A stretch of DNA of 64,000 bases from Planctomycetia bacterium (GCA_014192425.1 BJHK01000013.1:1-64000), one strand, 5' to 3'. Numbered from the stretch's first letter, positions 44,005 to 53,402 are shown. Translations and numbers: made by a program. Notes: a model not told the origin generated them from the letters alone.

Positions 44005-45567
44005 TCAGTGCCAGAGACCGCGGTCGAGCAGCCGGTAGTTGATCGCCTCGCTGACGTGCTGGCAGGCAATCGTGTCGGCGGCGTCGAGGTCGGCGATCGT
44101 GCGGGCCACGCGCAGCACCTTGTCGTGAGCCCGGGCCGAGAGGCCGAGGTCGGCAACGGCGGCCCGCAGCAGTTCGGCCGCCGGCGGATCGAGTCGGCAG
44201 AATTCCCGGACCTCGCGACTGTTCATCCGGGCATTGGACCGGGTGCCCCGGCCTTCGAAACGGCGTGCCTGGCGCAGGCGGGCGGCGAGTACGGCCTCGC
44301 GCATCTGGGCGCTCGACGTGCCGGGGCGGCTGGCCGAAAGCTCGCGGAACGGCACCGCCGGCACCTCGAGATGGATGTCGATCCGGTCGACCAGCGGCCC
44401 GGAGATCTTGCCCATATATCGCTCGACCTGCGGCAACGCGCACTGGCACTCGCGCCGCGGGTCGCCCCGGTAGCCGCAGGGGCAGGGATTGAGGGCCGCC
44501 ACGAGCATGAAGTCGGCGGGAAACGATGTCGTCGATCTGGCGCGGCTGATCGTGATCCTTCCATCCTCGAGCGGCTGCCGGAGCACCTCGAGCGTGCGCC
44601 GATTGAACTCGGGGAGTTCGTCGAGAAACAGCACGCCGTTGTGGGCCAGCGATATCTCCCCGGGCATCGGAATGGAGCGGCCGCCGATCAGGCCGGCCTC
44701 GCTGATCGTGTGGTGCGGCGCGCGGAACGGCCGCGTCGCCAGCAGCGGCTGCCCCGGCTGCAGGAGTCCGAGCGCACTGTAGATGCGCGTGGTCTCGATC
44801 GACTCGGCGGCGGAGAGCTGGGGCAGGATCGTCGGCACGCGCTTGGCGAGCATCGTCTTGCCCCCGCCAGGCGGGCCGACCATCAGACAGTTGTGCTGCC
44901 CGGCCGCGGCGACACACAACGCCCGCTTCGCAGCCTCCTGGCCGCGGACGTCGGCGAAGTCGACGTCATAGGACGCGAACCGGTCGAACCACTCGTCGAC
45001 CCGCGGGGGCGCCGGTGGGATCGTGATGTCGCCGGCGAAGAACTGCACCGCCTCCGTCAGCGACGACACCGGAATGACGTCAATCCCCTCGACGACCGCC
45101 GCCTCGGTGGCGCTGGCCGTCGGCACGACGACGCCCTTGAGCGGGCGGCCCGATGCGGAGGGGCACCGGGCCTGAACAGCCGCGGCCATCGCGATCGACA
45201 GAGCGCCGCGGGCCGGCCGCGTCGAGCCCTCCAGTGACAGTTCGCCGACCACCGCGTAGTCGAGGAGCCGGTCGGAGGAGAACTGACCGCTGCCGGCGAG
45301 GATGCCGAGCGTGATCGGCAGGTCGAAGGTGGCTGCCTGCTTCGGCAACTCCGCCGGGGCAAGGTTGACCACGATCCGGTCGTTGGGGCGATTGAAGCCG
45401 GAGTTGACTATCGCCCGGGCGACCCGGTGCGTGCTCTCGCGGATCGCCGCGTCGGGCATCCCGACGAGCACCGTCGCCGGCAGGGCGCCTGCCGACACAT
45501 CGACCTCCACGTCGACGGGAACCGCGTCGATGCCGAGCAGGGAAAACGTCTGCAGCCGGGCAAGCAT
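44005..45567 (-). CDS. comM: YifB/ComM-family Mg-chelatase-like AAA+ ATPase
   Basis: About 520 residues; AAGGA seven bases before the ATG at 45567. The N-terminal Lon-protease-like domain carries LPATVLVGMPDAAIREST and VVNLAPAELPKQAATFDL. The AAA+ domain has Walker A GPPGGGKTMLAKR, Walker B GVLFLDELPEF and the sensor stretch LVAALNPCPCGYRGDP followed by a Cys-rich CQC. The C-terminal helical domain has LSARAHDKVLRVARTIADL. ComM is a helicase that promotes branch migration in natural transformation. A good promoter with a leader of about 75 nt lies upstream. Confidence 0.93.
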   Translation of the reverse strand: MLARLQTFSLLGIDAVPVDVEVDVSAGALPATVLVGMPDAAIRESTHRVARAIVNSGFNRPNDRIVVNLAPAELPKQAATFDLPITLGILAGSGQFSSDRLLDYAVVGELSLEGSTRPARGALSIAMAAAVQARCPSASGRPLKGVVVPTASATEAAVVEGIDVIPVSSLTEAVQFFAGDITIPPAPPRVDEWFDRFASYDVDFADVRGQEAAKRALCVAAAGQHNCLMVGPPGGGKTMLAKRVPTILPQLSAAESIETTRIYSALGLLQPGQPLLATRPFRAPHHTISEAGLIGGRSIPMPGEISLAHNGVLFLDELPEFNRRTLEVLRQPLEDGRITISRARSTTSFPADFMLVAALNPCPCGYRGDPRRECQCALPQVERYMGKISGPLVDRIDIHLEVPAVPFRELSASRPGTSSAQMREAVLAARLRQARRFEGRGTRSNARMNSREVREFCRLDPPAAELLRAAVADLGLSARAHDKVLRVARTIADLDAADTIACQHVSEAINYRLLDRGLWH

Positions 45568-45580
45568 GAAAGGGTCCTTT

Positions 45581-45618
45581 CGCCTGAAGAGTGTCGCGTC
45601 GCCTGAAGCGTGTCGCGG
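45581..45618. repeat. 19-bp tandem duplication in the comM leader
   Basis: CGCCTGAAGAGTGTCGCGT (45581-45599) is followed directly by a copy differing at two positions (45600-45618). Both lie in the untranslated leader of comM. Confidence 0.6.
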
Positions 45619-45649
45619 TGATGGCCGCCAGTGTGTGATACGTGCGTGC

Positions 45650-45679
45650 ACTATAAACACATGTATAGTATTGTGTCAA
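45650..45679 (-). promoter_or_regulatory. Promoter of comM with an overlapping inverted repeat
   Basis: On the minus strand TTGACA (45674-45679), 18-bp spacer and TATAGT (45650-45655). The hexamer ACTATA and its complement TATAGT at 45664-45669 form an inverted repeat across the spacer and -10, a plausible operator. This is the most AT-rich spot in the window. Confidence 0.6.
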
Positions 45680-45756
45680 GAGGGTGTGCCGACGACCCGC
45701 AATTCGGTTAGGATCTGACAGTCGTCTCTCCCACCACCTCGAGCCTCGCAAACGCC

Positions 45757-48573
45757 ATGCGCCCCTTTCCGATCATCCCGCTCTCGCGGTGCCAGCCGCC
45801 GGCATTCGTCAGGCTCCTCGTCGCCGTCGTCTCGGTCGGCGTGGCCGCCGCCGTCGTGCGGCCGGCCGGGGCCGACGAGGGGATGTGGCTCTTCAACCAG
45901 CCGCCGCTGGAGGCCCTCGAGAAACAACACGGAGCCACGCTCTCAGCCGAATGGCTCGCGCACGTGCAGCAGGCCGCGGTGCGGTTCAGCTCCGGCGGCT
46001 CCGGCTCGTTCGTCTCGGCCGACGGCCTCGTCCTCACCAACCATCACGTCGGTGCCGACGCCATTGCCAAGCTGGGGGACGAGACGCATGACTACATGCG
46101 CGACGGCTTCGAGGCGGCGACCCGCGGCGACGAGCTCAAGTGCCACGACCTCGAGCTCAACGTGCTCGTGTCGATCGAGGACGTGACGGCACGCGTGCAG
46201 GGGGCGGTGGCGCCGAGCATGGCGGCCGACGAGGCTGCCGCGGCCCGGCGCCGGGTGATGGCGGAGATCGAGAAGGAGTCGCTGGCGGCGACGGGGCTGC
46301 GAAGCGACGTCGTCACGCTCTACCAGGGAGGCGCCTATCACCTCTACCGGGCCCGCAAGTACACCGACGTGCGGCTGGTGTTCGCCCCTGAGAAGCAGAT
46401 CGCCTTCTTCGGCGGCGACGCCGACAACTTCGAGTTTCCCAGGTACAACCTCGACGTCTGCTTCTTCCGTGCCTACGAGAATGGCAAGCCGGCCCGCGTG
46501 CCGCACCACCTACGCTGGGCTGCCAGGCCGGTGGGCGCGGATGACCTCGTCTTCGTGGCGGGGCACCCAGGCCGCACCGATCGGGCAAACACGCTGGCCG
46601 AATTGCTCGCCATGCGCGATCGTAGCGTGCCCGCAACCATCCAGACCCTGGAGCGGCTGGAGACGACGCTCGGCTCGTATGCCACCGAGGGCCCGGAGCA
46701 GGCGCGGCAGGCGAACGACGATCTGTTTGGCGTGCAGAACAACCGCAAGCGGCAGCGCGGCATGCTCGCCGGGCTCCTCGACCCGGCGGTCATGGCGGCG
46801 AAGCAGCGGGCCGAGACGAAGGCCCGGGGGCGCTACGAGGAGCGCATTCGCCACGAGGAGCGCATTCGCTCCGAGGCCGGCCCCGACGGCCGCCGCTCCG
46901 CCTACGCGCGGATCGAGGAGGCGGAGATCGAGGTGGCGAAGATCGCGCTTCGCTACCGGATGCTGGAGGCCGGGCAGGGGTTCAACTCGGCGTTCTTCTC
47001 GAACGCCCGCACGCTCCTCCGGGCGGCCGAGGAGCGGGCCAAGCCGAATGGCGAGCGCCTCCGGGAGCACCGCGATTCCAACCGCGAGTCGCTCGAACTG
47101 CGGCTGCTGTCCGCCGAACCGCTGTACGACGACTTCGAGATCGTCAAGCTCGCCGACTCGCTCACGGCCCTCGTCGTCGCGCTGGGAACCGACGACGAGC
47201 TCGTTCGGGCCGCGCTCGGGGGAGAGTCGCCGCGCGAGCGGGCGGCGGAGCTCGTCCGCGGCACCACGCTCGGCGCCCGGCCGGCCGCCGCCGGTCGGCC
47301 CGACACCCGGCGCGACCTGCTCGCGGGTGGCGCGGCGGCCGTGGCGGCGTCGACCGATCCGATGCTCGGGCTGGCGCGGACGGTCGATGCCGAGTCGCGT
47401 CGGCTGCGGAAGATCGTCGAGGCCGCGCAGGAGGTGAAGCAACAGGCCCACGCCGAGATCACCCGCGACCGCTTCGCGTCGGAGGGGGCAGCCATGTATC
47501 CCGACGCCACGTTCACGCTTCGGCTGGCCTATGGCACGGTGAGGGGCTACGAGGAGGACGGCCGCACGGTGGCGCCGATCACGACCTACGGGGGGCTCTT
47601 CGCCCGGGCCAGGGAAAAGCGGGACACTCCGCCCTTCGACCTCCCGCCGCGCTGGAGCCGGCTGCGGCCGCGGCTCGAGGCCGACCCCGACTTCCTCGCC
47701 ACGCCGTTCAACTTCGTCTGCACGGCCGACATCATCGGAGGCAACTCGGGGAGCCCGGTGGTGAACCGGGCCGGTGAGCTCGTGGGGCTGATCTTCGACG
47801 GCAACATCCATTCGCTGGTGACGGGCATCACCTACGACGCCGTCCGCTCGCGGGCCGTGTCGGTCGATGCCACCGGGATCCGGACCGCACTGCGGACCGT
47901 GTACGGGGCGGGAGAGCTGCTCGCCGAGATCGATGCCGCGGCGGCCGCCGGCAACGCGGCGCCTGGCTCGCCGGCGGGCGGCGCGACCGCTGCCCACGCC
48001 GACTGGCGGCCGCTGTTCGACGGCAAGGCGCTCGGCACGTGGAAGCCGAGCGATTTCGGCGGCGGGGGCGAAGTGAGCGTCGTCGACGGAGCGATCCGGA
48101 TCGAGATGGGGGCCGACCTGAGCGGCATCACGTGGTCGGGCGACTTTCCCCGTGACGATTACGAGATCGAGCTCGAGGCCCGGCGGGTCGAGGGCGGGGA
48201 CTTCTTCTGCGGGCTCACCTTCCCGGTCGGCAAGGACCCGTGCAGCTTCATCGTCGGCGGCTGGGGCGGAGGCGTGGTCGGCCTGTCGAGCATCGACGGC
48301 GAGGACGCGGCGAACAACGCCACGACGAGTGTGCAGGAGTTCAAGTCCGGCCGCTGGTACGCTGTGCGGGTGCGGGTCACCGCGGAGCGGATCGTCTGCT
48401 TTCTCGACGGCCGGATGGTGGTCGACCAGCGCCGCGCGGGACGCACGATCTCGATCCGGGATTCGGTGGCCCCCTCGAAGCCGCTCGGGATCGCCACCTA
48501 CGCCACCGTCGGGGAGCTGAAAAACATTCGCTGGCGGCCGGTCGAGAAGGCCGACGCTGCGAAGCCGCGCTGA
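45757..48573 (+). CDS. S46-family peptidase fused to a DUF1080 domain
   Basis: Protein of 938 residues. A signal segment (LLVAVVSVGVAAAVVRPAGAD) precedes the S46 (dipeptidyl-peptidase 7/11-like) domain: it opens EGMWLFNQPPLEALE and has the catalytic histidine in LVLTNHHVGAD (H96/H97), the conserved FFGGDADNFEFPRYNLDVCF block, and the nucleophile S664 in IIGGNSGSPVVN. From about 747 (HADWRPLFDGKALGTWKPSD) a DUF1080 domain follows, a jelly-roll fold related to laminarinase-like lectins and common in planctomycetes. S46 enzymes release dipeptides in the periplasm; the extra domain may bind polysaccharide. Divergent from comM. Confidence 0.88.
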   Translation: MRPFPIIPLSRCQPPAFVRLLVAVVSVGVAAAVVRPAGADEGMWLFNQPPLEALEKQHGATLSAEWLAHVQQAAVRFSSGGSGSFVSADGLVLTNHHVGADAIAKLGDETHDYMRDGFEAATRGDELKCHDLELNVLVSIEDVTARVQGAVAPSMAADEAAAARRRVMAEIEKESLAATGLRSDVVTLYQGGAYHLYRARKYTDVRLVFAPEKQIAFFGGDADNFEFPRYNLDVCFFRAYENGKPARVPHHLRWAARPVGADDLVFVAGHPGRTDRANTLAELLAMRDRSVPATIQTLERLETTLGSYATEGPEQARQANDDLFGVQNNRKRQRGMLAGLLDPAVMAAKQRAETKARGRYEERIRHEERIRSEAGPDGRRSAYARIEEAEIEVAKIALRYRMLEAGQGFNSAFFSNARTLLRAAEERAKPNGERLREHRDSNRESLELRLLSAEPLYDDFEIVKLADSLTALVVALGTDDELVRAALGGESPRERAAELVRGTTLGARPAAAGRPDTRRDLLAGGAAAVAASTDPMLGLARTVDAESRRLRKIVEAAQEVKQQAHAEITRDRFASEGAAMYPDATFTLRLAYGTVRGYEEDGRTVAPITTYGGLFARAREKRDTPPFDLPPRWSRLRPRLEADPDFLATPFNFVCTADIIGGNSGSPVVNRAGELVGLIFDGNIHSLVTGITYDAVRSRAVSVDATGIRTALRTVYGAGELLAEIDAAAAAGNAAPGSPAGGATAAHADWRPLFDGKALGTWKPSDFGGGGEVSVVDGAIRIEMGADLSGITWSGDFPRDDYEIELEARRVEGGDFFCGLTFPVGKDPCSFIVGGWGGGVVGLSSIDGEDAANNATTSVQEFKSGRWYAVRVRVTAERIVCFLDGRMVVDQRRAGRTISIRDSVAPSKPLGIATYATVGELKNIRWRPVEKADAAKPR

Positions 48574-48617
48574 CCCGCGCCGCGACCGTCACCCTGAACC
48601 CGAGCCCGAGCCCGAGC

Positions 48618-49298
48618 ATGAATCCCGACCCGGCTGACAAGATGCGGCGCAGGATCACCGCCGCGGCGGCCCGCGGCGTGGGCGGCGGCAGCGATGCCAC
48701 GCGGGCAACGTTTCGCGCGGCCCGCCGGCTGGCTCGCGGCTGGGTGCCGGCCGAGCATCTGCCTTCGCCGCTCGAAGTCCACGGCGCCGCAGCCCGGAGC
48801 ATCGCTCCCGGGGCGGCACACGGGGACCGGCTGGCGCGGATCGCCGCGATCGTGGGGGTGCTCGAGCGCGTCAGTCCCGAGCCCGTCGGTGCAACGCGGG
48901 AAGACATGCTCGACCAGTCGCTGCGCGTCTTCGGGATCGTGCACGCCGAGCGGCCGTTCGACGAGGAGCTGCTCACGGCCGCGCTCGTCCACGACGTCGG
49001 CATGGCGATCGACCGTACCGATCCGGTGACGCGGGGCATCGAGGCCCTCGGCGACCTGATCACGCCCCGGACCCGCTGGTTCGTCGAGACGCTTCCCGTG
49101 GCCCGGGCCTACGACGAACGGACGCTCGGCCAGCGGGCCCGGCAGCGGCTCGAGTCGCAACCCGATTTCCTCGACATCCTGCTGCTCGCCGAGGCGGGCC
49201 GCCACGCCCGGGCCGGCGGCCCGGATGGCCCGTCGCTCGAGGCGGCGATCGCGATCCTGCGTGAACTGGACCGGCGCGATGCGGCCTGCGACAATTGA
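48618..49298 (+). CDS. HD-like protein of unknown function
   Basis: About 226 residues from MNPDPADKM. The central segment ELLTAALVHDVGMAIDRTDP resembles the metal-binding HD pair of phosphohydrolases, and ERPFDEE before it and FVETLPVARAYD after it fit a helical HD fold. The remaining histidine ligands of a full HD domain cannot be placed with confidence. The N-terminus is basic (MRRRITAAAARG). No signal peptide. It follows the S46 peptidase gene by 44 bp, so the two may be co-transcribed. Confidence 0.6.
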   Translation: MNPDPADKMRRRITAAAARGVGGGSDATRATFRAARRLARGWVPAEHLPSPLEVHGAAARSIAPGAAHGDRLARIAAIVGVLERVSPEPVGATREDMLDQSLRVFGIVHAERPFDEELLTAALVHDVGMAIDRTDPVTRGIEALGDLITPRTRWFVETLPVARAYDERTLGQRARQRLESQPDFLDILLLAEAGRHARAGGPDGPSLEAAIAILRELDRRDAACDN

Positions 49299-49369
49299 CG
49301 ATCAGTCGCCACACACACGTGGACGACACGTTCTGCACGACCCGCCGGGAGCCTCTATTCGTGGAGACG

Positions 49370-50308
49370 ATGAACATGAAGACGACGACGCGTAGCGCCC
49401 CTATGGTTATGACAGGTGTTCTTTCCGTGGCCGTGGTCATGGTGACGGCCGCGTTCGCGTTGGCCGCCGAACCCAAGGGGCCCCCTCCGGCCGGCCTGCG
49501 GGTCGGCTTCATGGCCTATTACACGCCGGAGACCGAGCTCGTCATCAAGGCGGCCGGCATCGAGAACCATCGGCGCGTCGAGGCCGCCTGCGCGAGCCTG
49601 CATCCGCTCTCCTTCACCCAGGGAGGGGCGGCGGCGGTGCCGGAGCGGGCCCGGGTGGCGCTCGAGAAGGGGGAGGTCGATGCCCTGCTGATCTGCACGT
49701 GGGCGAGTTATCCGCCCCGCTGGTACGCCCGCGTTGGCGAGACGTCGAGCCTCTCGGAACTGGCCGCGCTCGGGTCGACCAACAACAAGGACTTTCGGAT
49801 CCTTTGGCACGCCTTCATGATGCCGCGGTTCGACAAGCCGGCCAGTGCGGATGCGAAGCCGGCCATGAATCTCGAGCAGTCGCGGCAGGGGCTCGCCGCC
49901 GAACGGAAGCAGCTCGAGGCGGAGGTGGACGGCGTCAACCAGCGGCTCGGCAGGAGGGTGGCCTGCATCGTGCCCGTGGCGGATGCGGGGCTCGCGTTCA
50001 TGGACGAGGTCGTGGCGGGCAAGGTGCCCGGCGTCACCGATCCCGCCGAGCTCTTCGACAGCCCCGGCAGTTGGGGGCCGGGACGGCACCTGATCGCGCT
50101 GGCGGCCTACTGCCACTACGCCACGCTCTACCGGGCATCTCCCGAGGGGCTCGCCGTGCCGTTCCCGGAGTTCAAGTCCAAGCCCAAGGGGGCGCCGGCG
50201 GAGATCGTCCTCGGCGTGCTCACGCCCGCCGAGGACGCGATCCTGCAGCGGGTCGCGTGGGAAACGGTGTCGAAGTATCCGTATGCCGGCGTCGCCGCAG
50301 AGAAGTAA
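49370..50308 (+). CDS. Secreted SGNH-hydrolase-like protein, paralogue 1
   Basis: About 312 residues with a signal peptide (VLSVAVVMVTAAFALAAEP). The core has no GDS motif: where the sister protein has LYSGDSWH, this one has GFMAYYTPETE, so if it is a hydrolase it is probably not a classical SGNH one. It shares with the sister a long helix-rich centre, a GRRVACIVPVADAG segment, a HLIALAAYCHYATLYRASPE block and the tail AWETVSKYPYAGV. Two ATGs (49370 and 49376) compete for the GGAG at 49363. Function unknown. Confidence 0.65.
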   Translation: MNMKTTTRSAPMVMTGVLSVAVVMVTAAFALAAEPKGPPPAGLRVGFMAYYTPETELVIKAAGIENHRRVEAACASLHPLSFTQGGAAAVPERARVALEKGEVDALLICTWASYPPRWYARVGETSSLSELAALGSTNNKDFRILWHAFMMPRFDKPASADAKPAMNLEQSRQGLAAERKQLEAEVDGVNQRLGRRVACIVPVADAGLAFMDEVVAGKVPGVTDPAELFDSPGSWGPGRHLIALAAYCHYATLYRASPEGLAVPFPEFKSKPKGAPAEIVLGVLTPAEDAILQRVAWETVSKYPYAGVAAEK

Positions 50309-50342
50309 CAGTCGGTTCTCACCCCGGGGGAGGGAATTCACG

Positions 50343-51176
50343 ATGACCCGATCTCGCGTCATTCACACGCTGACGGCCAGTCTCCTGTTCGTCGCCCTGC
50401 CACTGATCGCGGTCGCCGCGGAGCCGGCGGCGGCTCCGCCTGGCCTGCGGATCCTGTACAGCGGCGACAGCTGGCATCGCTTCATGCCGAGCCTCATGGA
50501 GCGGATCGGGGCCGCCGCGGGCATCACCGATCAGAAGTTGACCGTGGGTTGGGCACTGAACACGGGGGGCTACGGCAAACTCGGCACGGTGCTCGACGAG
50601 GGAACGTTCGACGCCATGAGCTGGGGGCGGCCCGGTTGGGACCAGGGTGGGCTGCAGCAGTTCCTCGGCCAGGGAGTCATCGACAAGGGGCTGAAGAACA
50701 ACCGGCAGTTCCGCTTCTACGTGCAGATGGCGTGGAACGTCTCCGATGGCCGCGGCGGTATCAAGACGGTCGCAGACTACGACGCCTCGAATCTGGCCGA
50801 CGTGCAGGCGGCCTACGACCGCGGCCGCAAGGGGGTGGAGGCGCTGGCGGACGAGATCAACGGTAAGCAGGGCCGGCGAGTCATGTTTCTCGTCCCCGTC
50901 GGCGAGGCGGTGACGAAGCTGCGGGGCATGATCGTGGAGGGCAAGGTGCCGGGCGTGGAGAGGCAGTCGCAGGTGTTTACCGATGCCATGCCGCACGCCG
51001 GGCCGCTGGCCGCGGAACTGGCCGCCTACTGCAACTACGCTGCCATCTACCGGTCGTCGCCGGAGGGCCTGGCGATCAAGGACGGCGTGCCCGCGGAGCA
51101 GCGGGCCATCATCCAGGCGATTGCCTGGGAGACGGTCTCGAAGTATGCCTACGCCGGAGTCAGCGACGCGAAGTGA
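50343..51176 (+). CDS. Secreted SGNH-hydrolase-like protein, paralogue 2
   Basis: Protein of 277 residues with a signal peptide (LTASLLFVALPLIAVAAEPA) and GGGGGAGGG before its ATG. RILYSGDSWHRFMPSL places a GDS block I serine as in SGNH esterases; later glycine/asparagine blocks are not sharp. It shares the block AAELAAYCNYAAIYRSSPEG and the tail AWETVSKYAYAGV with the gene just upstream, which stops 34 bp before it. Likely secreted, acting on cell-surface or environmental esters, but that is inferred from the motif only. Confidence 0.7.
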   Translation: MTRSRVIHTLTASLLFVALPLIAVAAEPAAAPPGLRILYSGDSWHRFMPSLMERIGAAAGITDQKLTVGWALNTGGYGKLGTVLDEGTFDAMSWGRPGWDQGGLQQFLGQGVIDKGLKNNRQFRFYVQMAWNVSDGRGGIKTVADYDASNLADVQAAYDRGRKGVEALADEINGKQGRRVMFLVPVGEAVTKLRGMIVEGKVPGVERQSQVFTDAMPHAGPLAAELAAYCNYAAIYRSSPEGLAIKDGVPAEQRAIIQAIAWETVSKYAYAGVSDAK

Positions 51177-51217
51177 CGGCGGCCGACAGCATCAGCGGCC
51201 GGTACCCCGGCACGGCG

Positions 51218-52249
51218 TCAGCGCGGGGCCGGCGGGGTGGCGCTCTTCAGGAGCCGGAATAGGTCGCTGTCGGTGGTGAGGATCAGCGTGCTGTCGCGGC
51301 CGAGCGTCTCGCGGTAGGTGTCGAGTGTTTTCATGAAGGTGTAGAACTCCGCTGCCCGCGGGCCGGCGGTGTAGGCACGGGCGTAGATCTCCGACGCCCG
51401 GGCGTCGGCCTTGCCGCGGATCTCCTGGACCGTGCGGTACGATCCGGACTGGATCTCCTGTAGGTCGCGGTCGCGGCGGCCGGCGATCTTGGCCGCCTCG
51501 CCCGCCCCCTCGGAGCGGAACCGATCCGCGATCTGCAGCCGTTCCGACATCATCCGGTCGTAGATCTTCTCGATCACCCCCGGCTTGTAGTTGATCCGCT
51601 TGACGCGGACGTCGAGGAGCTCGATCCCCCAGATGCCGACCTTCTCGCGGGCGGCGGCGAGGATCTCCTGCTCGAGCGCGTGACGGCCGAAGCGGATCGG
51701 CGGCAACGGGGCCGCCGCCTCGCCGGGCGCGGCTGCCTCGCCGGCGGCGCCGCGAACCTTGTCGGAACGGACGAGTTCGATGAGCGCGTGACGGGCGACG
51801 ACGTTGCGGGTCTCGCTGCCGATGATGTCGTCGAGCCGGGAGACGGCACTCCGCTCGTCCCGCAGGCTCTGCAGGTAGGTGAGCGGATCCTTGATCCGCC
51901 AGCGGGCGAAGGTGTCCACCACCACGTAGAGCTTGTCGAGGGTCGTCATCTCGGCGGCGGCGCCGTCCCATTCGAGGATTCGCTTCTCGAACCGGTTGGC
52001 GGACTGCATGAAGGGGATCTTGAAGTGCAGGCCCGGGCCCGAAGCGGAGCCGTCGGCGTTGATCGGGGCGCCGATGGGGCGGCCGAACTGGGTGATCACC
52101 ACCTGCTCCGCCTGGTCCACGGTGTAGGCGCAGCCGAGGATGGCGACGGCGGCCAGCAGGGCGAGCACCAGCCCGGCCGGCGAGACGACGACGTCGCCGA
52201 GGCTGCGAAGCGCCCGGAGGAGCGGATGATTGATCGGCAACGGGCTCAT
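51218..52249 (-). CDS. hflC: HflC, modulator of FtsH protease
   Basis: Protein of 343 residues with one N-terminal membrane helix (LVLALLAAVAILGCAYTVD) and a band-7/SPFH domain: VDQAEQVVITQFGRPIG, KIPFMQSANRFEKRILEWD and WGIELLDVRVKRINYKP. A long Ala/Glu-rich helix follows (RGKADARASEIYARAYTA). With HflK it forms the large cage around FtsH in the periplasm. It starts inside the hflK stop (four-base overlap). An Ala/Gly insert (VRGAAGEAAAPGEAAAPLPP) is longer than in enterobacterial HflC. Confidence 0.93.
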   Translation of the reverse strand: MSPLPINHPLLRALRSLGDVVVSPAGLVLALLAAVAILGCAYTVDQAEQVVITQFGRPIGAPINADGSASGPGLHFKIPFMQSANRFEKRILEWDGAAAEMTTLDKLYVVVDTFARWRIKDPLTYLQSLRDERSAVSRLDDIIGSETRNVVARHALIELVRSDKVRGAAGEAAAPGEAAAPLPPIRFGRHALEQEILAAAREKVGIWGIELLDVRVKRINYKPGVIEKIYDRMMSERLQIADRFRSEGAGEAAKIAGRRDRDLQEIQSGSYRTVQEIRGKADARASEIYARAYTAGPRAAEFYTFMKTLDTYRETLGRDSTLILTTDSDLFRLLKSATPPAPR

Positions 52250-53268
52250 TTGCGGGGGGCTCCGGGCTGGTCCGTGACTGGGGGCTGGAGGTTCATGAGG
52301 GGGAGAAACTGCTTGGCATCGGCGTCGAGGATCACCTTATTGCCGAGTTTCGGCAGCACGGCGCCGATCGTCTCCAGGTACAGCCGCTGCCGGGTCACGT
52401 CCGGTGCCTTGTCGTACTGCTCGAGGAGTGCCGAGAACCGGGCCACGTCCCCCTCGGCTTCGTTGACCCGCTTCAGCGCGTAGCCGTCGGCGTCGCGGAT
52501 CGCCCGCTCGGCCTCGCCGCGGGCCCGGGGGACGACCTTGTTGTATTCGCCGTTGGCCTGGTTGATCATCTGCTCACGCTCCTGCTGGGCCCGGTTCACC
52601 TCGTCGAAGGACCGCTGCACGGGGGCGGGCGGGTGGACGTTCTTGAGCTGCACCTGCTGGACCCGCATGCCCATGTTGAGTTCGCGGACGAGCCCCGTGA
52701 GCTTGGCGATCGCCTCGTTCTCGATCTCCTGGCGGCCGACCGTCAGCACCTCGTCCACCGTGCGGTCCCCGACGACCTCACGCATCACGCTCTCGGCGAG
52801 GTCGCGGAAGGTGGGCCCCGGCTCGCGGTGATTGAACAGGTAGCGCTCCGGATCGTCGATCTCGTACTGCACGACCCACTCGACGTGGGCCGCATTGAGG
52901 TCACCGGTGACCATGTCGCTCTCCCGTTCCGACTCATTCGACGCTTGGTCGGGATTGAGCGCGCCCGGAGTGCCGAAGCCGAACTCCATCTTCAGCTGCC
53001 GTTTGACCGGGATGACGGTCACCGTGTCGATGCCGAAAGGCAGCTTGAAACGCAGGCCGGGGCCGACCGTGCCGATCAGCCGGCCGAACCGCTGCACCAC
53101 GCCCACGCTCTCCGGGCCGACGGTGTAGATGCCGCGCGAGAGGCCGGCGATCAGGGCGGCGGCGAGCGCGGCGGCGACGAACAGCCGGAGTGACGCCGCC
53201 GACGGGACGCCGGGAGTGGCGGGGGTGCCGGGACGGCGTGGGAAGCCCGAGGAGCCTGGAGAGGACAT
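52246..53268 (-). CDS. hflK: HflK, modulator of FtsH protease
   Basis: About 340 residues from MSSPGSSGF; the longer open frame is a shadow of the upstream cytochrome gene. After a Pro/Gly-rich leader comes one membrane helix (LRLFVAAALAAALIAGLSRG), then the SPFH domain (VGPESVGVVQRFGRLIGTVG, KLPFGIDTVTVIPVKR) and the segment MGMRVQQVQLKNVHPPAPVQ typical of HflK. It forms with HflC the FtsH-regulating complex and is translated just before it. No ftsH is adjacent. Confidence 0.93.
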   Translation of the reverse strand: MSSPGSSGFPRRPGTPATPGVPSAASLRLFVAAALAAALIAGLSRGIYTVGPESVGVVQRFGRLIGTVGPGLRFKLPFGIDTVTVIPVKRQLKMEFGFGTPGALNPDQASNESERESDMVTGDLNAAHVEWVVQYEIDDPERYLFNHREPGPTFRDLAESVMREVVGDRTVDEVLTVGRQEIENEAIAKLTGLVRELNMGMRVQQVQLKNVHPPAPVQRSFDEVNRAQQEREQMINQANGEYNKVVPRARGEAERAIRDADGYALKRVNEAEGDVARFSALLEQYDKAPDVTRQRLYLETIGAVLPKLGNKVILDADAKQFLPLMNLQPPVTDQPGAPRK

Positions 53269-53402
53269 AGGTGGGTACCGAGGGACGGGGATGACAAACA
53301 GTGATACCCAGAAAAAGAACGGTCGTCGAATCGGGACGTGCGTGATTTTTCCACCGCCCGTTCCCGGGCGTCCCGGGCCTGCCGGCCGGGTTGCGCCGGC
53401 AG

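Noticed and set aside
43934-44917. Longer frame upstream of the PAP2 gene
   Set aside because: It lies antisense-phase over comM, which has clear AAA+ motifs in another frame; only the part after 43933 is PAP2-like.
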